Below, piece after piece: positions 1 through 7,809 of a DNA stretch of 64,000 nt. How positions within the stretch are numbered: position 1 is the first letter of the stretch; each line of letters opens with the position of its first letter. This DNA comes from Natrinema zhouii (lineage in GTDB: Archaea; Halobacteriota; Halobacteria; Halobacteriales; Natrialbaceae), in assembly GCF_013456555.2 (NCBI RefSeq), contig NZ_CP059154.1:2232001-2296000 (forward strand), given 5' to 3'. The notes below the pieces were generated by a model. It saw nothing but the letters and a program-made list of their open reading frames with translations, was not told where the DNA came from and did not search any database. The position numbers and the translations under genes are program-made.

Positions 1-1
1 G

Positions 2-1054
2 GACATCCACGGTGAACCGCTCACCCACGAGGACCAGCTGGTCGAACTCCGCGTCCAGGACATCGTCCTCTCTAACGGCGCGGCCGAGCACATGCTCCAG
101 ATCGCGGACTTCATCGACGACCTGCTCGAGCAGTACTACGGCCTCGAGCCCTACTACGAGTTCGAGGACCGCCAGGAGCTCGTGGGGGAGCTCGTCTTCG
201 GGATGGCACCCCACACTTCCGCGGCAACTGTCGGGAGGGTGATCGGGTTCACGAGCGCTGCCGTGGGATACGCCCATCCGTACTTTCACGCCGCGAAACG
301 CCGGAACTGCGACGGTGACGAAGACTGCGTAATGTTGCTACTTGACGGACTACTTAACTTTAGCAAGTCCTTCCTCCCCGACCAGCGCGGCGGGAAGATG
401 GACGCGCCCCTCGTCATGTCCTCGAGAATCGATCCCTCCGAGATCGACGACGAGGCCCACAACATGGACGTCGTCAGGCAGTACCCCCGAGAGTTCTACC
501 TCGCCACCCTCGAGCAGGCAGATCCGGAGGCGGTCGACGTCGAGATCGCCGAGGACACGCTGGGCACCGACACGGAGTACACCGGTTTCGACCACACCCA
601 CGACACCACCAACATCGCGATGGGGCCGGACCTCTCGGCGTACAAGACGCTGGGCTCGATGATGGACAAGATGGATGCCCAGCTCGAGCTCTCGCGAAAG
701 CTCGCGGCCGTCGACGAGACGGACGTCGCCGAGCGGGTCATCGAGTACCACTTCCTGCCGGACCTCATCGGGAACCTCCGGGCCTTCTCCCGGCAGGAAA
801 CCCGCTGCCTCGACTGCGGCGAGAAGTTCCGCCGGATGCCCCTGACCGGCGACTGCCGGGAGTGTGGCGGCCGCGTCAACCTCACCGTCCACAAGGGCTC
901 CGTGAACAAGTACATGCAAACGGCCATCCAGGTCGCTGACGAGTACGACTGCCGCCCCTACACGAAACAGCGGTTAGAGGTCCTCGAGAAGGCGCTCGAA
1001 AGCGTCTTCGAGAATGATAAGAATAAGCAGAGCGGGATCGAGGATTTCATGTAG
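2..1054 (+). CDS. polC: DNA polymerase II (family D) large subunit DP2, C-terminal part
   Basis: Catalytic large subunit of the archaeal replicative polymerase PolD, acting with the DP1 exonuclease subunit. The gene enters from the left edge; about 350 C-terminal residues are visible, open from base 2. Seen: the conserved CDGDEDC segment near 311-330, a late zinc ribbon (two CxxC pairs near 812-864) and a terminal QSGIEDFM that fits a PCNA-interacting (PIP) box. No intein interrupts the visible part, although the CDGDEDC region is an insertion site in some relatives (recalled). The stop is at 1052-1054 and a hairpin-rich spacer follows at once. Identity is secure; the N-terminal two thirds lie outside the window. 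Confidence 0.96.
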   Translation, partial: DIHGEPLTHEDQLVELRVQDIVLSNGAAEHMLQIADFIDDLLEQYYGLEPYYEFEDRQELVGELVFGMAPHTSAATVGRVIGFTSAAVGYAHPYFHAAKRRNCDGDEDCVMLLLDGLLNFSKSFLPDQRGGKMDAPLVMSSRIDPSEIDDEAHNMDVVRQYPREFYLATLEQADPEAVDVEIAEDTLGTDTEYTGFDHTHDTTNIAMGPDLSAYKTLGSMMDKMDAQLELSRKLAAVDETDVAERVIEYHFLPDLIGNLRAFSRQETRCLDCGEKFRRMPLTGDCRECGGRVNLTVHKGSVNKYMQTAIQVADEYDCRPYTKQRLEVLEKALESVFENDKNKQSGIEDFM

Positions 1055-1263
1055 CCGACCTTTTGCTCTGCGCTCCCTCACTCCGTTCGGTCGCTCGGCA
1101 AAAGGTCGATCAAAAGCACTCCTCCCTCCTCTCCACTCACTTCGTTCGTTCCGAGTCGGTCGTCGGCCCGCTCGCTCACCCTTCGGGTTCGCTCGCGGTC
1201 GGTGTTTGGGCAACGGCCTGCCCTTCCCCGGGTCGTACGGCTCTCGCGTTGCTCGAGCCGTAC
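1055..1263. repeat. Cluster of GC-rich inverted repeats downstream of polC
   Basis: The spacer between polC and the convergent hydrolase gene holds inverted repeats. An 11-bp perfect pair (CGACCTTTTGC at 1056-1066, complement at 1098-1108) starts two bases after the polC stop. A second 9-bp pair is GTACGGCTC at 1235-1243 with its complement at 1255-1263. Between them lie further CTCACTCCGTTCG-like segments. The first hairpin may end the polC transcript; the whole resembles the other hairpin clusters in this window. No gene is convincing here. Confidence 0.7.
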
Positions 1264-1305
1264 TCCCGGCCAGATGACTAACAACGGAGAACGAACGAGA
1301 CGGCC

Positions 1306-2217
1306 CTAATCGCTGCTGACTCGAGTGACGCCGGGCATCCTCGCCTTGGTGTACTTCGGGGTCGGGACACGCTGTGGGTCCGGCAGCCAGTCCCGAAGGC
1401 TCTCGTTGAACTGATCGGGGCGCTCTCGAGGCGTCCAGTGACCGCAGTCCTCGATCACGTCAAGTTCCGCGTTCGGGATCAGCTCCGCTGCTCGCTCCGA
1501 CCACTCGAGGGGGACCAGCGGGTCATCCTCGCCGTGGACGAGTAGGGCCGGCACCGTCAGTGACTCGAGATCGTCGACGAAGTTCGTCGCGACGCGGCCG
1601 CTGAAAGAGAGCTCGTTGTCCTGGAACGCCGAAAACGCCCGTATCGAGCCCGGTTCCATCAGTTTCTGTCTGACGTCGTCGACGAACTGTTCGGGCAACG
1701 TGCCGGCGTCCGCGACGAGCGAATCGAGAACCGTGCGAACGCTCCGCGTGGTCGTACTGGCGGCGATTTTCCCGAACTCGGTCATCCCGGGAATCTGCGA
1801 GAGGAACTTCCACTGGAGCGCGTTGGGCAACCGGGCTCCGAGCCCGTAGCTGTCGACGAGCGCGAGGCGCTCGACGCGGTCGGGGTTCGCGAGCGCGTAG
1901 CCGAGTGCGACGCCGCCGCCCATCGAGATGCCGGCGAGCGAAACGCGCTCGAAGGGCAGCGTCTCGAGGAAGCCCTCGAGGATGTCGACGTACGTTTCGA
2001 CGGTGTGTTCGATGTCCCCGGAACTGTTCCCGTACTCCGGCCAGTCGAGCGCGTAGACGCGGTAGTCGTCCGCGAGGGCGTCGATCGCGTGTCGCCACGA
2101 GACGGTCGCGTCGTCGATACCCGCCCCGTGGCAGAGGACGATCGGCGGGCCGCTCGTCCCCGCCCGTCGATAGGCGATCCGACAGTCACCGATCGTCGCG
2201 ACGCCGGTCCCGCTCAT
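1306..2217 (-). CDS. alpha/beta fold hydrolase
   Basis: Soluble alpha/beta hydrolase of 303 residues, substrate unknown. Seen: oxyanion-region HGAG (residues 30-33), nucleophile elbow GISMGG with Ser98, an acid in HGEDDPLVP (Asp231 or Asp232) and His260 in CGHW, which complete a catalytic triad. Length is typical for the family. There is no signal peptide, so it should act in the cytoplasm. It is transcribed toward polC, and its upstream region (2218-2631) is shared with the divergent rubredoxin-like gene. Esterase, lipase or C-C bond hydrolase activity cannot be told apart from sequence alone. Confidence 0.88.
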   Translation of the reverse strand: MSGTGVATIGDCRIAYRRAGTSGPPIVLCHGAGIDDATVSWRHAIDALADDYRVYALDWPEYGNSSGDIEHTVETYVDILEGFLETLPFERVSLAGISMGGGVALGYALANPDRVERLALVDSYGLGARLPNALQWKFLSQIPGMTEFGKIAASTTTRSVRTVLDSLVADAGTLPEQFVDDVRQKLMEPGSIRAFSAFQDNELSFSGRVATNFVDDLESLTVPALLVHGEDDPLVPLEWSERAAELIPNAELDVIEDCGHWTPRERPDQFNESLRDWLPDPQRVPTPKYTKARMPGVTRVSSD

Positions 2218-2430
2218 GATCGAATCACGTCGTCAGTGCAACGGCCCGCATCCGTATGAGCAATCGGATCGCGACTGCGGGCCCTTTTTGCCCACGGCAG
2301 TACCGAATCCGACGCTACCGCCTGTCCAGCGCCTCCGTTGGCCGCTCTCGTCCTCTCGTCCGGTGTCTGTCCTCGTCGATGTGACTCGAGATCACGTGAA
2401 CCGCCCCGAATGACATCGCCCCCCGGCTCA

Positions 2431-2453
2431 GATATGAGATAAGCTATCATATC
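2431..2453. promoter_or_regulatory. Perfect inverted repeat in the divergent spacer, candidate operator
   Basis: GATATGA (2431-2437) and TCATATC (2447-2453) form a perfect 7-bp inverted repeat around a 9-bp spacer, itself containing GATA...TATC. It lies in the AT-richer part of the 414-bp spacer between the divergent hydrolase (start 2217) and rubredoxin-like gene (start 2632). Symmetry of this size fits a dimeric winged-helix regulator. Which gene it controls, if any, is unknown. I see no gene in the rest of this spacer. Confidence 0.35.
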
Positions 2454-2631
2454 ACGTGTCTCTGTTCGGGGGGTGTATATTGGTTTCTATTACCATGTTA
2501 CAACCTCACATAAGAGCGTCTCGTAGCTGATTGCGATCACGCTTCCCGGCGGCACCCCTCTAACGCCCTCGAGCGGGCACTTGCACAATGCGCGCTGTGA
2601 CTTTATCGCCGTCGCGAGTGTGAATTCAGCC

Positions 2632-2970
2632 ATGGTCGAAACTGGTGAGACACCGTCGAAGGAGGGCGAGGACGAGGCCGTCGAGGAGGTACGGAAGCTC
2701 AACTTCGGACAGACGGTCTACGACGAGGACGGCAACGAAATCGGCCGTATTCGGGGCTTCGAGCAGAGCGGCTTCTTCGTCACGACCCGCGAAGGTGCCG
2801 AGGCGATGAGCGTCGAGCACGCCCGTTCGGGCCACGAATTCGGCGAGGCACACCTGATGTGGCGCTGTATGGAGTGCGGTGAGATGGGCGAGATCGACGA
2901 AGGCCTCCCCGATGAGTGTCCGAACTGTGGCACCGAACGCGAGGACCTGATGTACTGGACCGAGGACTGA
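2632..2970 (+). CDS. rubredoxin-like zinc-ribbon protein (DUF7130-type)
   Basis: Small haloarchaeal protein of 112 residues with a beta-rich middle (FGQTVYDEDGNEIGRI) and a C-terminal zinc or iron ribbon: Cys79-x2-Cys82 and Cys96-x2-Cys99, ending in EDLMYWTED. The start at 2632 is chosen because its paralogue next door starts at the matching place; an in-frame ATG at 2581 would add 17 poorly conserved residues. The pair with the following gene is a tandem duplication. Function is unknown; a rubredoxin-like fold for metal binding is an inference from the four Cys. Confidence 0.85.
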   Translation: MVETGETPSKEGEDEAVEEVRKLNFGQTVYDEDGNEIGRIRGFEQSGFFVTTREGAEAMSVEHARSGHEFGEAHLMWRCMECGEMGEIDEGLPDECPNCGTEREDLMYWTED

Positions 2971-3014
2971 ATCGTCGGTAGCGTCGGTCGGACGATCGTC
3001 GCGGACCTGGCCAA

Positions 3015-3024
3015 TTCTATATAG
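3015..3024 (+). promoter_or_regulatory. TATA box of the second rubredoxin-like gene
   Basis: TTCTATATAG lies about 50 nt before the start at 3076, in an otherwise short AT-rich patch. Its presence suggests that the second paralogue has its own promoter rather than depending on read-through from the first. Confidence 0.5.
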
Positions 3025-3075
3025 CATGTAGGGATTTATCACCGCCCACAGCGTAGGTTCGTGCGGGTAGTTCGC

Positions 3076-3369
3076 ATGGCAAAAGAACGACCACGACTGG
3101 GGTTCGGAACGACGGTCTACACCGAGGACGGGACGGAGATCGGCCGAGTTCGCGGGGTCGACGAGAACGGGGTCTACATTACGCTTCGAGAGGGGATCGA
3201 GGGACTGAGCGTCGAACACGTCCGCTCGGGCCAGAAGTTCGGCGAAGCCGAGCTCATGTGGCGCTGCTGGGAGTGTGGCGAACTGGGGCGGCTCGATCGC
3301 GACGTGCCTAACGAGTGCCCGAACTGCGGGGCCGACCGCGAGGACCTGTACTACTGGACGGAGGACTAA
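3076..3369 (+). CDS. rubredoxin-like zinc-ribbon protein, tandem paralogue (DUF7130-type)
   Basis: Ninety-seven residues, clearly paralogous to the gene at 2632 (shared FGxTVY.EDG.EIGR.RG, SVEHxRSG, LMWRCxECGE, CPNCGxxREDLxYWTED). Four Cys form the ribbon: Cys64/67 and Cys81/84. It lacks most of the acidic N-terminal tail of the first copy. The ATG at 3076 follows a TATA-like box at 3015-3024, so it may be transcribed separately. Role unknown. Confidence 0.86.
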   Translation: MAKERPRLGFGTTVYTEDGTEIGRVRGVDENGVYITLREGIEGLSVEHVRSGQKFGEAELMWRCWECGELGRLDRDVPNECPNCGADREDLYYWTED

Positions 3370-3447
3370 GCGCGGCTTCCGGAACCGCGAGCCGAGACCG
3401 ACCATCGGACGATAACCGTTTTCACCCCGCTCGTTCCACCTCGAGTC

Positions 3448-4356
3448 ATGGAAATCGTCGTCTTCGGGGCCGGTAGCCTCGGCAGTCTCATCGGCGGGCT
3501 GCTCGCACGCGAACACGACGTGACCCTCGTCGCCCGCGAGGCTCACGTCTGCGCCGTCCGCGAGTCGGGACTGCGTCTCGAGGGTGCGATCGACGGCGGT
3601 CCCTCCCGCATCTTCCCCGCTGCGACGACCGACGGAACCGGCCCCGAGGCCGACCTCGTCGTCGTGACTGTCAAATCTTTCGACACCCGTTCGGCCGCCG
3701 AAACGCTCGCAACGGGCTCCGTCGACGCGATACTCTCACTGCAAAACGGCATGGGGAACGAGGCGACGCTCGCGGCGCGACTCGAGGTCCCGGTGCTCGC
3801 CGGGACGGCGACCTACGGAGCAATCCTGCAGGAACCGGGCGTCGTCGAGTGTACGGGTCGCGGTGAGGTGGTTCTGGGCGCTCGAGCGGGCGGGCCCTCG
3901 CCTCTCGCGGACCGGATCGGCGAGGCCTTCGTCGCGGCCGGCCTCGAGGCGACCGTTGCCAAAGACATGCCCCGCCGGCTGTGGGAGAAACTCGCGGTTA
4001 ACGCCGGTATTAACCCAGTAACTGCCCTGACCGGGACGGAAAACGGGGCCGTGCTCGAGGAGCCGGCTACCGACCTCGCGCGCACAGCCACACGCGAGAC
4101 GGCACGCGTCGCTCGCGCCTGCGACGTCTCGCTCTCGAACCGCGAGGCGCTGGCCGCGATGGTGGACGTCGCCGAGGCGACGGCCGCGAACACGTCCTCG
4201 ATGCGCCAGGACGTCCTGGCCGAGCGGTACACCGAAATCGATGCCATCAACGGCTACGTCGTCGACCGCGCTGGCGAGGCCGGACTTGAGGCGCCGACGA
4301 ACCGGTTGCTCACGTCGCTGATCCGAACGTGGGAACGCGGGCGTGGTCTCCGGTGA
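3448..4356 (+). CDS. panE: 2-dehydropantoate 2-reductase (ketopantoate reductase)
   Basis: NADPH-dependent reduction of ketopantoate to pantoate for coenzyme A synthesis, cytoplasmic. The 302 residues begin with the Rossmann motif GAGSLGS (7-13). The VTVKSF segment (Lys76) and the catalytic-Lys helix LWEKLAVNAGINPVTAL (Lys181) match the family, and a C-terminal ApbA-type helical domain follows. Length is normal. It follows the rubredoxin-like genes on the same strand after a 78-bp gap and is probably monocistronic. Other 2-hydroxyacid reductases of the ApbA family look similar, but PanE is the best call. Confidence 0.9.
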   Translation: MEIVVFGAGSLGSLIGGLLAREHDVTLVAREAHVCAVRESGLRLEGAIDGGPSRIFPAATTDGTGPEADLVVVTVKSFDTRSAAETLATGSVDAILSLQNGMGNEATLAARLEVPVLAGTATYGAILQEPGVVECTGRGEVVLGARAGGPSPLADRIGEAFVAAGLEATVAKDMPRRLWEKLAVNAGINPVTALTGTENGAVLEEPATDLARTATRETARVARACDVSLSNREALAAMVDVAEATAANTSSMRQDVLAERYTEIDAINGYVVDRAGEAGLEAPTNRLLTSLIRTWERGRGLR

Positions 4357-4470
4357 GTCGTCGTCGACAGTGGTGTGAGCGTCTACCGACCGCGGCCTTC
4401 GAGACCAGTGCCGCAGCTCTCACGTCGAAAATAGCAAAAAGTATCCTTCGAATCCGCGCGAAACGACGGC

Positions 4471-4839
4471 TCAGAACGGCGCTTCCGGTCCTTCGTCGAT
4501 GTCGCCGCCGTCGTCGTCGACGGTTTCGCCGGGGAAGGACGGACTCGCGCCGCCCATTTCCGCTTCGCCGCCCTCCATGCCACCGGTGGAGGCGTTAACC
4601 TTCTCGATCTCGGGAATCTCCTTGACCATTCGGCTCTTGATCGCCTGAATCGTCATCGGCGAGATCCCACAGCCGCTGCAGGCGCCACCGAGGGCGATGC
4701 TGACTTCGCCGCTCTCGCGATCGATGTCCTGAATCGCTGCGCTGCCGCCGTGCATCTGAATCTGCGGGAAGTTCCGGCGCAGGAAGTTCGTCACGCGGTC
4801 CTCGAGGTCGTCCCCGTCGTTCTGGGTCTCGGTGCTCAT
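4471..4839 (-). CDS. NifU C-terminal domain Fe-S scaffold/carrier (Nfu-type)
   Basis: Protein of 122 residues with a NifU-like domain: HGGSAAIQDID (30-40) and the cluster-binding GACSGCGIS (Cys54, Cys57). Nfu proteins carry [4Fe-4S] clusters from the SUF machinery to targets. A long acidic and Gly-rich tail (about 90-122) is typical of haloarchaeal versions. The start at 4839 (MSTETQ) is preferred over an in-frame ATG at 4884, which adds a non-conserved leader. It is transcribed away from panE, and SufU and SufS lie elsewhere in this window (53 and 55 kb). Confidence 0.9.
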   Translation of the reverse strand: MSTETQNDGDDLEDRVTNFLRRNFPQIQMHGGSAAIQDIDRESGEVSIALGGACSGCGISPMTIQAIKSRMVKEIPEIEKVNASTGGMEGGEAEMGGASPSFPGETVDDDGGDIDEGPEAPF

Positions 4840-4919
4840 GGAATTCCCTTGGGTATCAGCCCCCCTAAACCTTCCGTCCTTCATGTTCGGCTGCTGGCAT
4901 CGACGACGGCTCTCTCCGC

Positions 4920-5237
4920 TCAGGCGAACCCGAAGACGCGCTGCAGTTCGGTTTCGATTTCCTCGATGTGTTCCTCGAGTACGGTTTCGAAGCGCTCCTC
5001 CTCGACGAGCACGCCGTCGAGTCGCCCGTGGGGATCGTCGGGGAGTTCGATACGGAACTCGCCGTCGCCTTCGTAGAACGGTTCGCTCTCGTTCAACACC
5101 TGCTGGTCGATCGCGTGGACGAGTTGGGAGTCGTAGCGGTCGTTCATCCGGTTGAACGCGTTCTTGTACGCCTGCTGGAGTTCGGGGAAGTAGTTGGCGT
5201 ACTTGTCCTCGAACTTCTCGGGATCGAAGTCGGCCAT
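4920..5237 (-). CDS. haloarchaeal conserved protein (DUF5783-type)
   Basis: Protein of 105 residues beginning MADFDPEKFEDKYANYFPEL, a sequence I recall as the conserved start of a haloarchaeal family (DUF5783). It is acidic and mostly helical, without membrane segments or Cys. An upstream in-frame ATG at 5327 would add 30 low-complexity residues and is rejected. It lies 80 bp upstream of the nfu-type gene on the same strand, so the two could share a transcript. Function unknown. Confidence 0.85.
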   Translation of the reverse strand: MADFDPEKFEDKYANYFPELQQAYKNAFNRMNDRYDSQLVHAIDQQVLNESEPFYEGDGEFRIELPDDPHGRLDGVLVEEERFETVLEEHIEEIETELQRVFGFA

Positions 5238-5440
5238 ACCCGAACTGAGGGCGAGCGGTGACAAAAGTCGGACGATCGTCCCCGTCGAGGCCGATCCGTC
5301 AGTGCTGGGGGAACGCCCCTCTCTCACTGTCCGCTGGGCTCTCGAGTAGCGGGCCGTCTTGAGGGCCGATTCGGACTGCGATCGGTCCGCTGGAACCCGG
5401 TAATTGGTTCGTGTACCAGGTCACTGACACTGTAGGGGTA

Positions 5441-5450
5441 CCCTATATAG
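5441..5450 (+). promoter_or_regulatory. TATA box before the 5505 gene
   Basis: CCCTATATAG lies about 55 nt upstream of the ATG at 5505 in GC-rich surroundings. It implies a leader of about 30 nt for that gene. Confidence 0.5.
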
Positions 5451-5504
5451 GAGCAAGCGCTCGCAGGCGGAACGGACACCCCCGTTCTCGGCGACTCCGA
5501 GAAC

Positions 5505-5897
5505 ATGATCACTGACCAGGACCCCATTCCTCCCGAGGCGTTGCCACCGAGGTGGGGACTGGCGGAGCTCTGCGACGATCAGTTCGTCTACCGACACAGA
5601 CGACCACCGATCGAACTGATCGCGGACTGCACCCTCGCCGATCGATCCCATCCGGGACTCGGCCTCTGTCGGTGCTGGGAGCTTCGCTACCGGTACTTCC
5701 TCACGGATCGCACGATTTGCCGATCGATCGGCCGCGTCTCGACCCGCCGAGCCGCCGTCGATGGCCTGCTCGAGTGCATGCAGCGAATCCACGAGACCGT
5801 CGCGGCGGCCGACGACCCGGTCGCGGTGGGAGAGGTGCTCGAGAACGTCTCTCTCGGCGACCTCATCCCGGACGGACTCTCCCGACCGTCAACGTAG
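5505..5897 (+). CDS. haloarchaeal hypothetical protein, 130 aa
   Basis: I do not recognise this protein by name. It is 130 residues with a Cys-rich middle (GLCRCWELRYRYF, 53-65), an Arg/Cys segment DRTICRSIGR and a C-terminal helix pair. A TATA box (5441-5450) supports expression from this strand, and codon use matches the neighbours. It converges with the 5925-6734 gene, leaving only 27 bp between stops. No membrane segment or signal peptide is seen. No function is proposed. Confidence 0.65.
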   Translation: MITDQDPIPPEALPPRWGLAELCDDQFVYRHRRPPIELIADCTLADRSHPGLGLCRCWELRYRYFLTDRTICRSIGRVSTRRAAVDGLLECMQRIHETVAAADDPVAVGEVLENVSLGDLIPDGLSRPST

Positions 5898-5924
5898 TCG
5901 CGCTCGCACTACCGTCTGGAACGT

Positions 5925-6734
5925 CTAGACGCGTCGCGTCAGCTGCGAGCGAACCGTACGTTGACAGCCACCACAGACGCCGTACAGTCGTGTTGCTGTC
6001 GACAGTAACGGATATCGAACCGGACGGTTCGAGTAAATCGATTCGACCACGGATCGGTATCTGGCTCCGCCCGGTCCGTACCGGTTCGTCGACTCGGTAA
6101 ACTGCGCTTGCCGCCGTTCGATGCTCGTCTCGAGTCGGTCTCGGTACGCCTCGAGTCGCTCGTGTTTCGCCTGCAACGCGTCGAAATCACACTGCAGTAG
6201 TGACTCGTCGGCCGTCGCCTGCAGCCAGTCGACGATCTCGTCGATCTCCTCGATCGCCGTCTCGAACGTGGACCGCTCGCGTCGGAGGAGTTCCTGGAGC
6301 CATTCGACTTCGCGTCGTCTGGTCGAGACCGCCTCGAGGACGGCGGATTTGAGCGCCGGCGTCCAGCCGACGTTCGTCGCGAGTGCCACGGCGATGTCCT
6401 CGGTTAACTCCGCTGCGATCGTCTCGACGAGCGATTCGTCGGTTTCGCGGTCGGCGATACTGTGGGGCCGGACCGTCTCGGCGAACGCCTCGCGGACGGT
6501 GACACAGCGACCCGTTGGCGTCGCTGGCGTCGTTTCCTGCACCTGATTCACCGTCGCCACCGTCGTCGCCGTAGCCGTGGTCGTCTGCTGAGGGCGGGCC
6601 AATCCGGGCCGTACCGCCGAGATCGTCCGAACGCGCCGTTCGAACGTTTCGAACGCCGTCCCTCGGTCCGCGACTGCAACCCGTTCCTCGTCGACGTACT
6701 CGAGTGCTCGGTGGACGGCCGTCGATCCCGTCAC
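5925..6734 (-). CDS. haloarchaeal coiled-coil protein (DUF7260-type)
   Basis: Protein of 269 residues recalled as DUF7260. Seen: a helical N-terminus (VHRALEYVDEERVAVADR), a Thr/Ala-rich linker (about 45-70), a middle helical region (ETVRPHSIADRETDESL), a coiled coil (about 135-210) with ERLEAYRDRLE, and a C-terminal CGGCQRTVRSQL Cys pair. The start overlaps the end of the upstream gene by 4 nt (6731-6734), so the pair is translationally coupled. The promoter of that upstream gene contains an iron-box-like site. Function unknown. Confidence 0.8.
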   Translation of the reverse strand: MTGSTAVHRALEYVDEERVAVADRGTAFETFERRVRTISAVRPGLARPQQTTTATATTVATVNQVQETTPATPTGRCVTVREAFAETVRPHSIADRETDESLVETIAAELTEDIAVALATNVGWTPALKSAVLEAVSTRRREVEWLQELLRRERSTFETAIEEIDEIVDWLQATADESLLQCDFDALQAKHERLEAYRDRLETSIERRQAQFTESTNRYGPGGARYRSVVESIYSNRPVRYPLLSTATRLYGVCGGCQRTVRSQLTRRV

Positions 6735-7663
6735 GGACGTTCCCCCGGGGTGCAGACGAGTCCGCCCGTCGTCCCCTCGTCGCTCGTTACGACGAACTGC
6801 CAGTCGCCGTCACCGAGCGCGGTAACGTCCGTGACGCCGAGCGCGGCGGTCGGGGATGCCGTCCGACGCAGGATGTCTATCCCGATCGGGAGCGTCGGAA
6901 ACCGCCGCTCGCCGCACTCGATGGCGTACCCTCGCAAGGAGACGGTCCAGACGTTCCCGCCGGTCGCGTCGGCCGAATCGCGCGTGACGCCGTACGCCCG
7001 CATCAGGGACAGCGAATCCAGGAAGTCGAGGCTCGTCGCAACCGGATCGTCAGCCGGGTCGACCGGCGATAGTTTCACCGCTGCCGCCCGGAGCAACCGC
7101 GTTCGTTCGGCGGCGTCGAGGTGACACTCGAGTTCCGACGCCATCGCCTCGAGCAACACCAGACAGAGCGTGTTCCGGTCGGTCGTCGCCTCGGCCGCGG
7201 CCAGATACGTCTCCATGATCGCGCGTTCGGCGGCGTCGTGATCGCGGGCCGAGAGCGTCTCGAAGACGGCTCCGGAGACGTCGTGACAGAAACTGATTAG
7301 CGGCGTGTCGTCGCTGTCCAATCGCGCTCGAGCGGATGGTGCCTCTCCTCCAGTTCCTGCAGCCAATCGATCCGAATCGCGATGACGTCTGTTTCCACGA
7401 GGAGCTGCGTTCGCATCCACCGCTGGACCCTGACAGACGATCGGATCGTAACACGGGAGCTGCGGATCGTACCGTCTGAGCGCAGCGCGGTACTGTTCGG
7501 TCGCGTGCGCGGCGTCCGCCGCGTCCTGACGGGTCGCGAACCGCTGGCCGGCGACCGGGACGGGCCGTTCACCGGAGCGAGCACAGATGACGGAATACTC
7601 TCCGTCGTCGCTAGCCAGTCGCTCGATGTGGTGGCGAATCTCTCTGAGTGTCGTTCCAACCAT
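6731..7663 (-). CDS. haloarchaeal two-part protein (DUF7551-type)
   Basis: Protein of 310 residues in two parts: an N-terminal module (about 1-75, TLREIRHHIERL...RFATRQDAADAAH...DPQLPCYDPIV) and, after a disordered linker, a C-terminal module (about 115-310, with ISFCHDVSGAVFETL). I recall both as haloarchaeal DUFs. A Shine-Dalgarno-like GGAGG lies 7 nt before the ATG at 7663. The gene overlaps the next by 4 nt. A 16-bp DtxR/IdeR-like palindrome (7794-7809) sits in the likely promoter. No catalytic motif is evident, so the function is open. Confidence 0.8.
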   Translation of the reverse strand: MVGTTLREIRHHIERLASDDGEYSVICARSGERPVPVAGQRFATRQDAADAAHATEQYRAALRRYDPQLPCYDPIVCQGPAVDANAAPRGNRRHRDSDRLAAGTGGEAPSARARLDSDDTPLISFCHDVSGAVFETLSARDHDAAERAIMETYLAAAEATTDRNTLCLVLLEAMASELECHLDAAERTRLLRAAAVKLSPVDPADDPVATSLDFLDSLSLMRAYGVTRDSADATGGNVWTVSLRGYAIECGERRFPTLPIGIDILRRTASPTAALGVTDVTALGDGDWQFVVTSDEGTTGGLVCTPGERP

Positions 7664-7793
7664 GGGTTTCCTCCAGTCGGTTTCTGTCGTGGGTCCCGCG
7701 CTGGACCGCTCACGCGAAGGAGAGCTCCGTACTGACGGCCGATCCGCCGCTGTCGGGCTCCCGTCCGCGTCGTTGGGGTCCGTTCACCTATTA

Positions 7794-7809
7794 TTTAGGC
7801 CAACCTAAA
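7794..7809 (-). promoter_or_regulatory. DtxR/IdeR-like iron box, identical to the siderophore operon box
   Basis: On the minus strand this reads TTTAGGTTGGCCTAAA, the same 16 bases as the box at 44024-44039 before the siderophore operon. It overlaps an AT-rich patch that could be the TATA region of the minus-strand pair at 7663, giving a leader of about 100 nt with a Shine-Dalgarno site. The palindromic TTAGG...CCTAA form is that of DtxR-family metalloregulators. Binding and the regulated gene are inferred. Confidence 0.6.
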
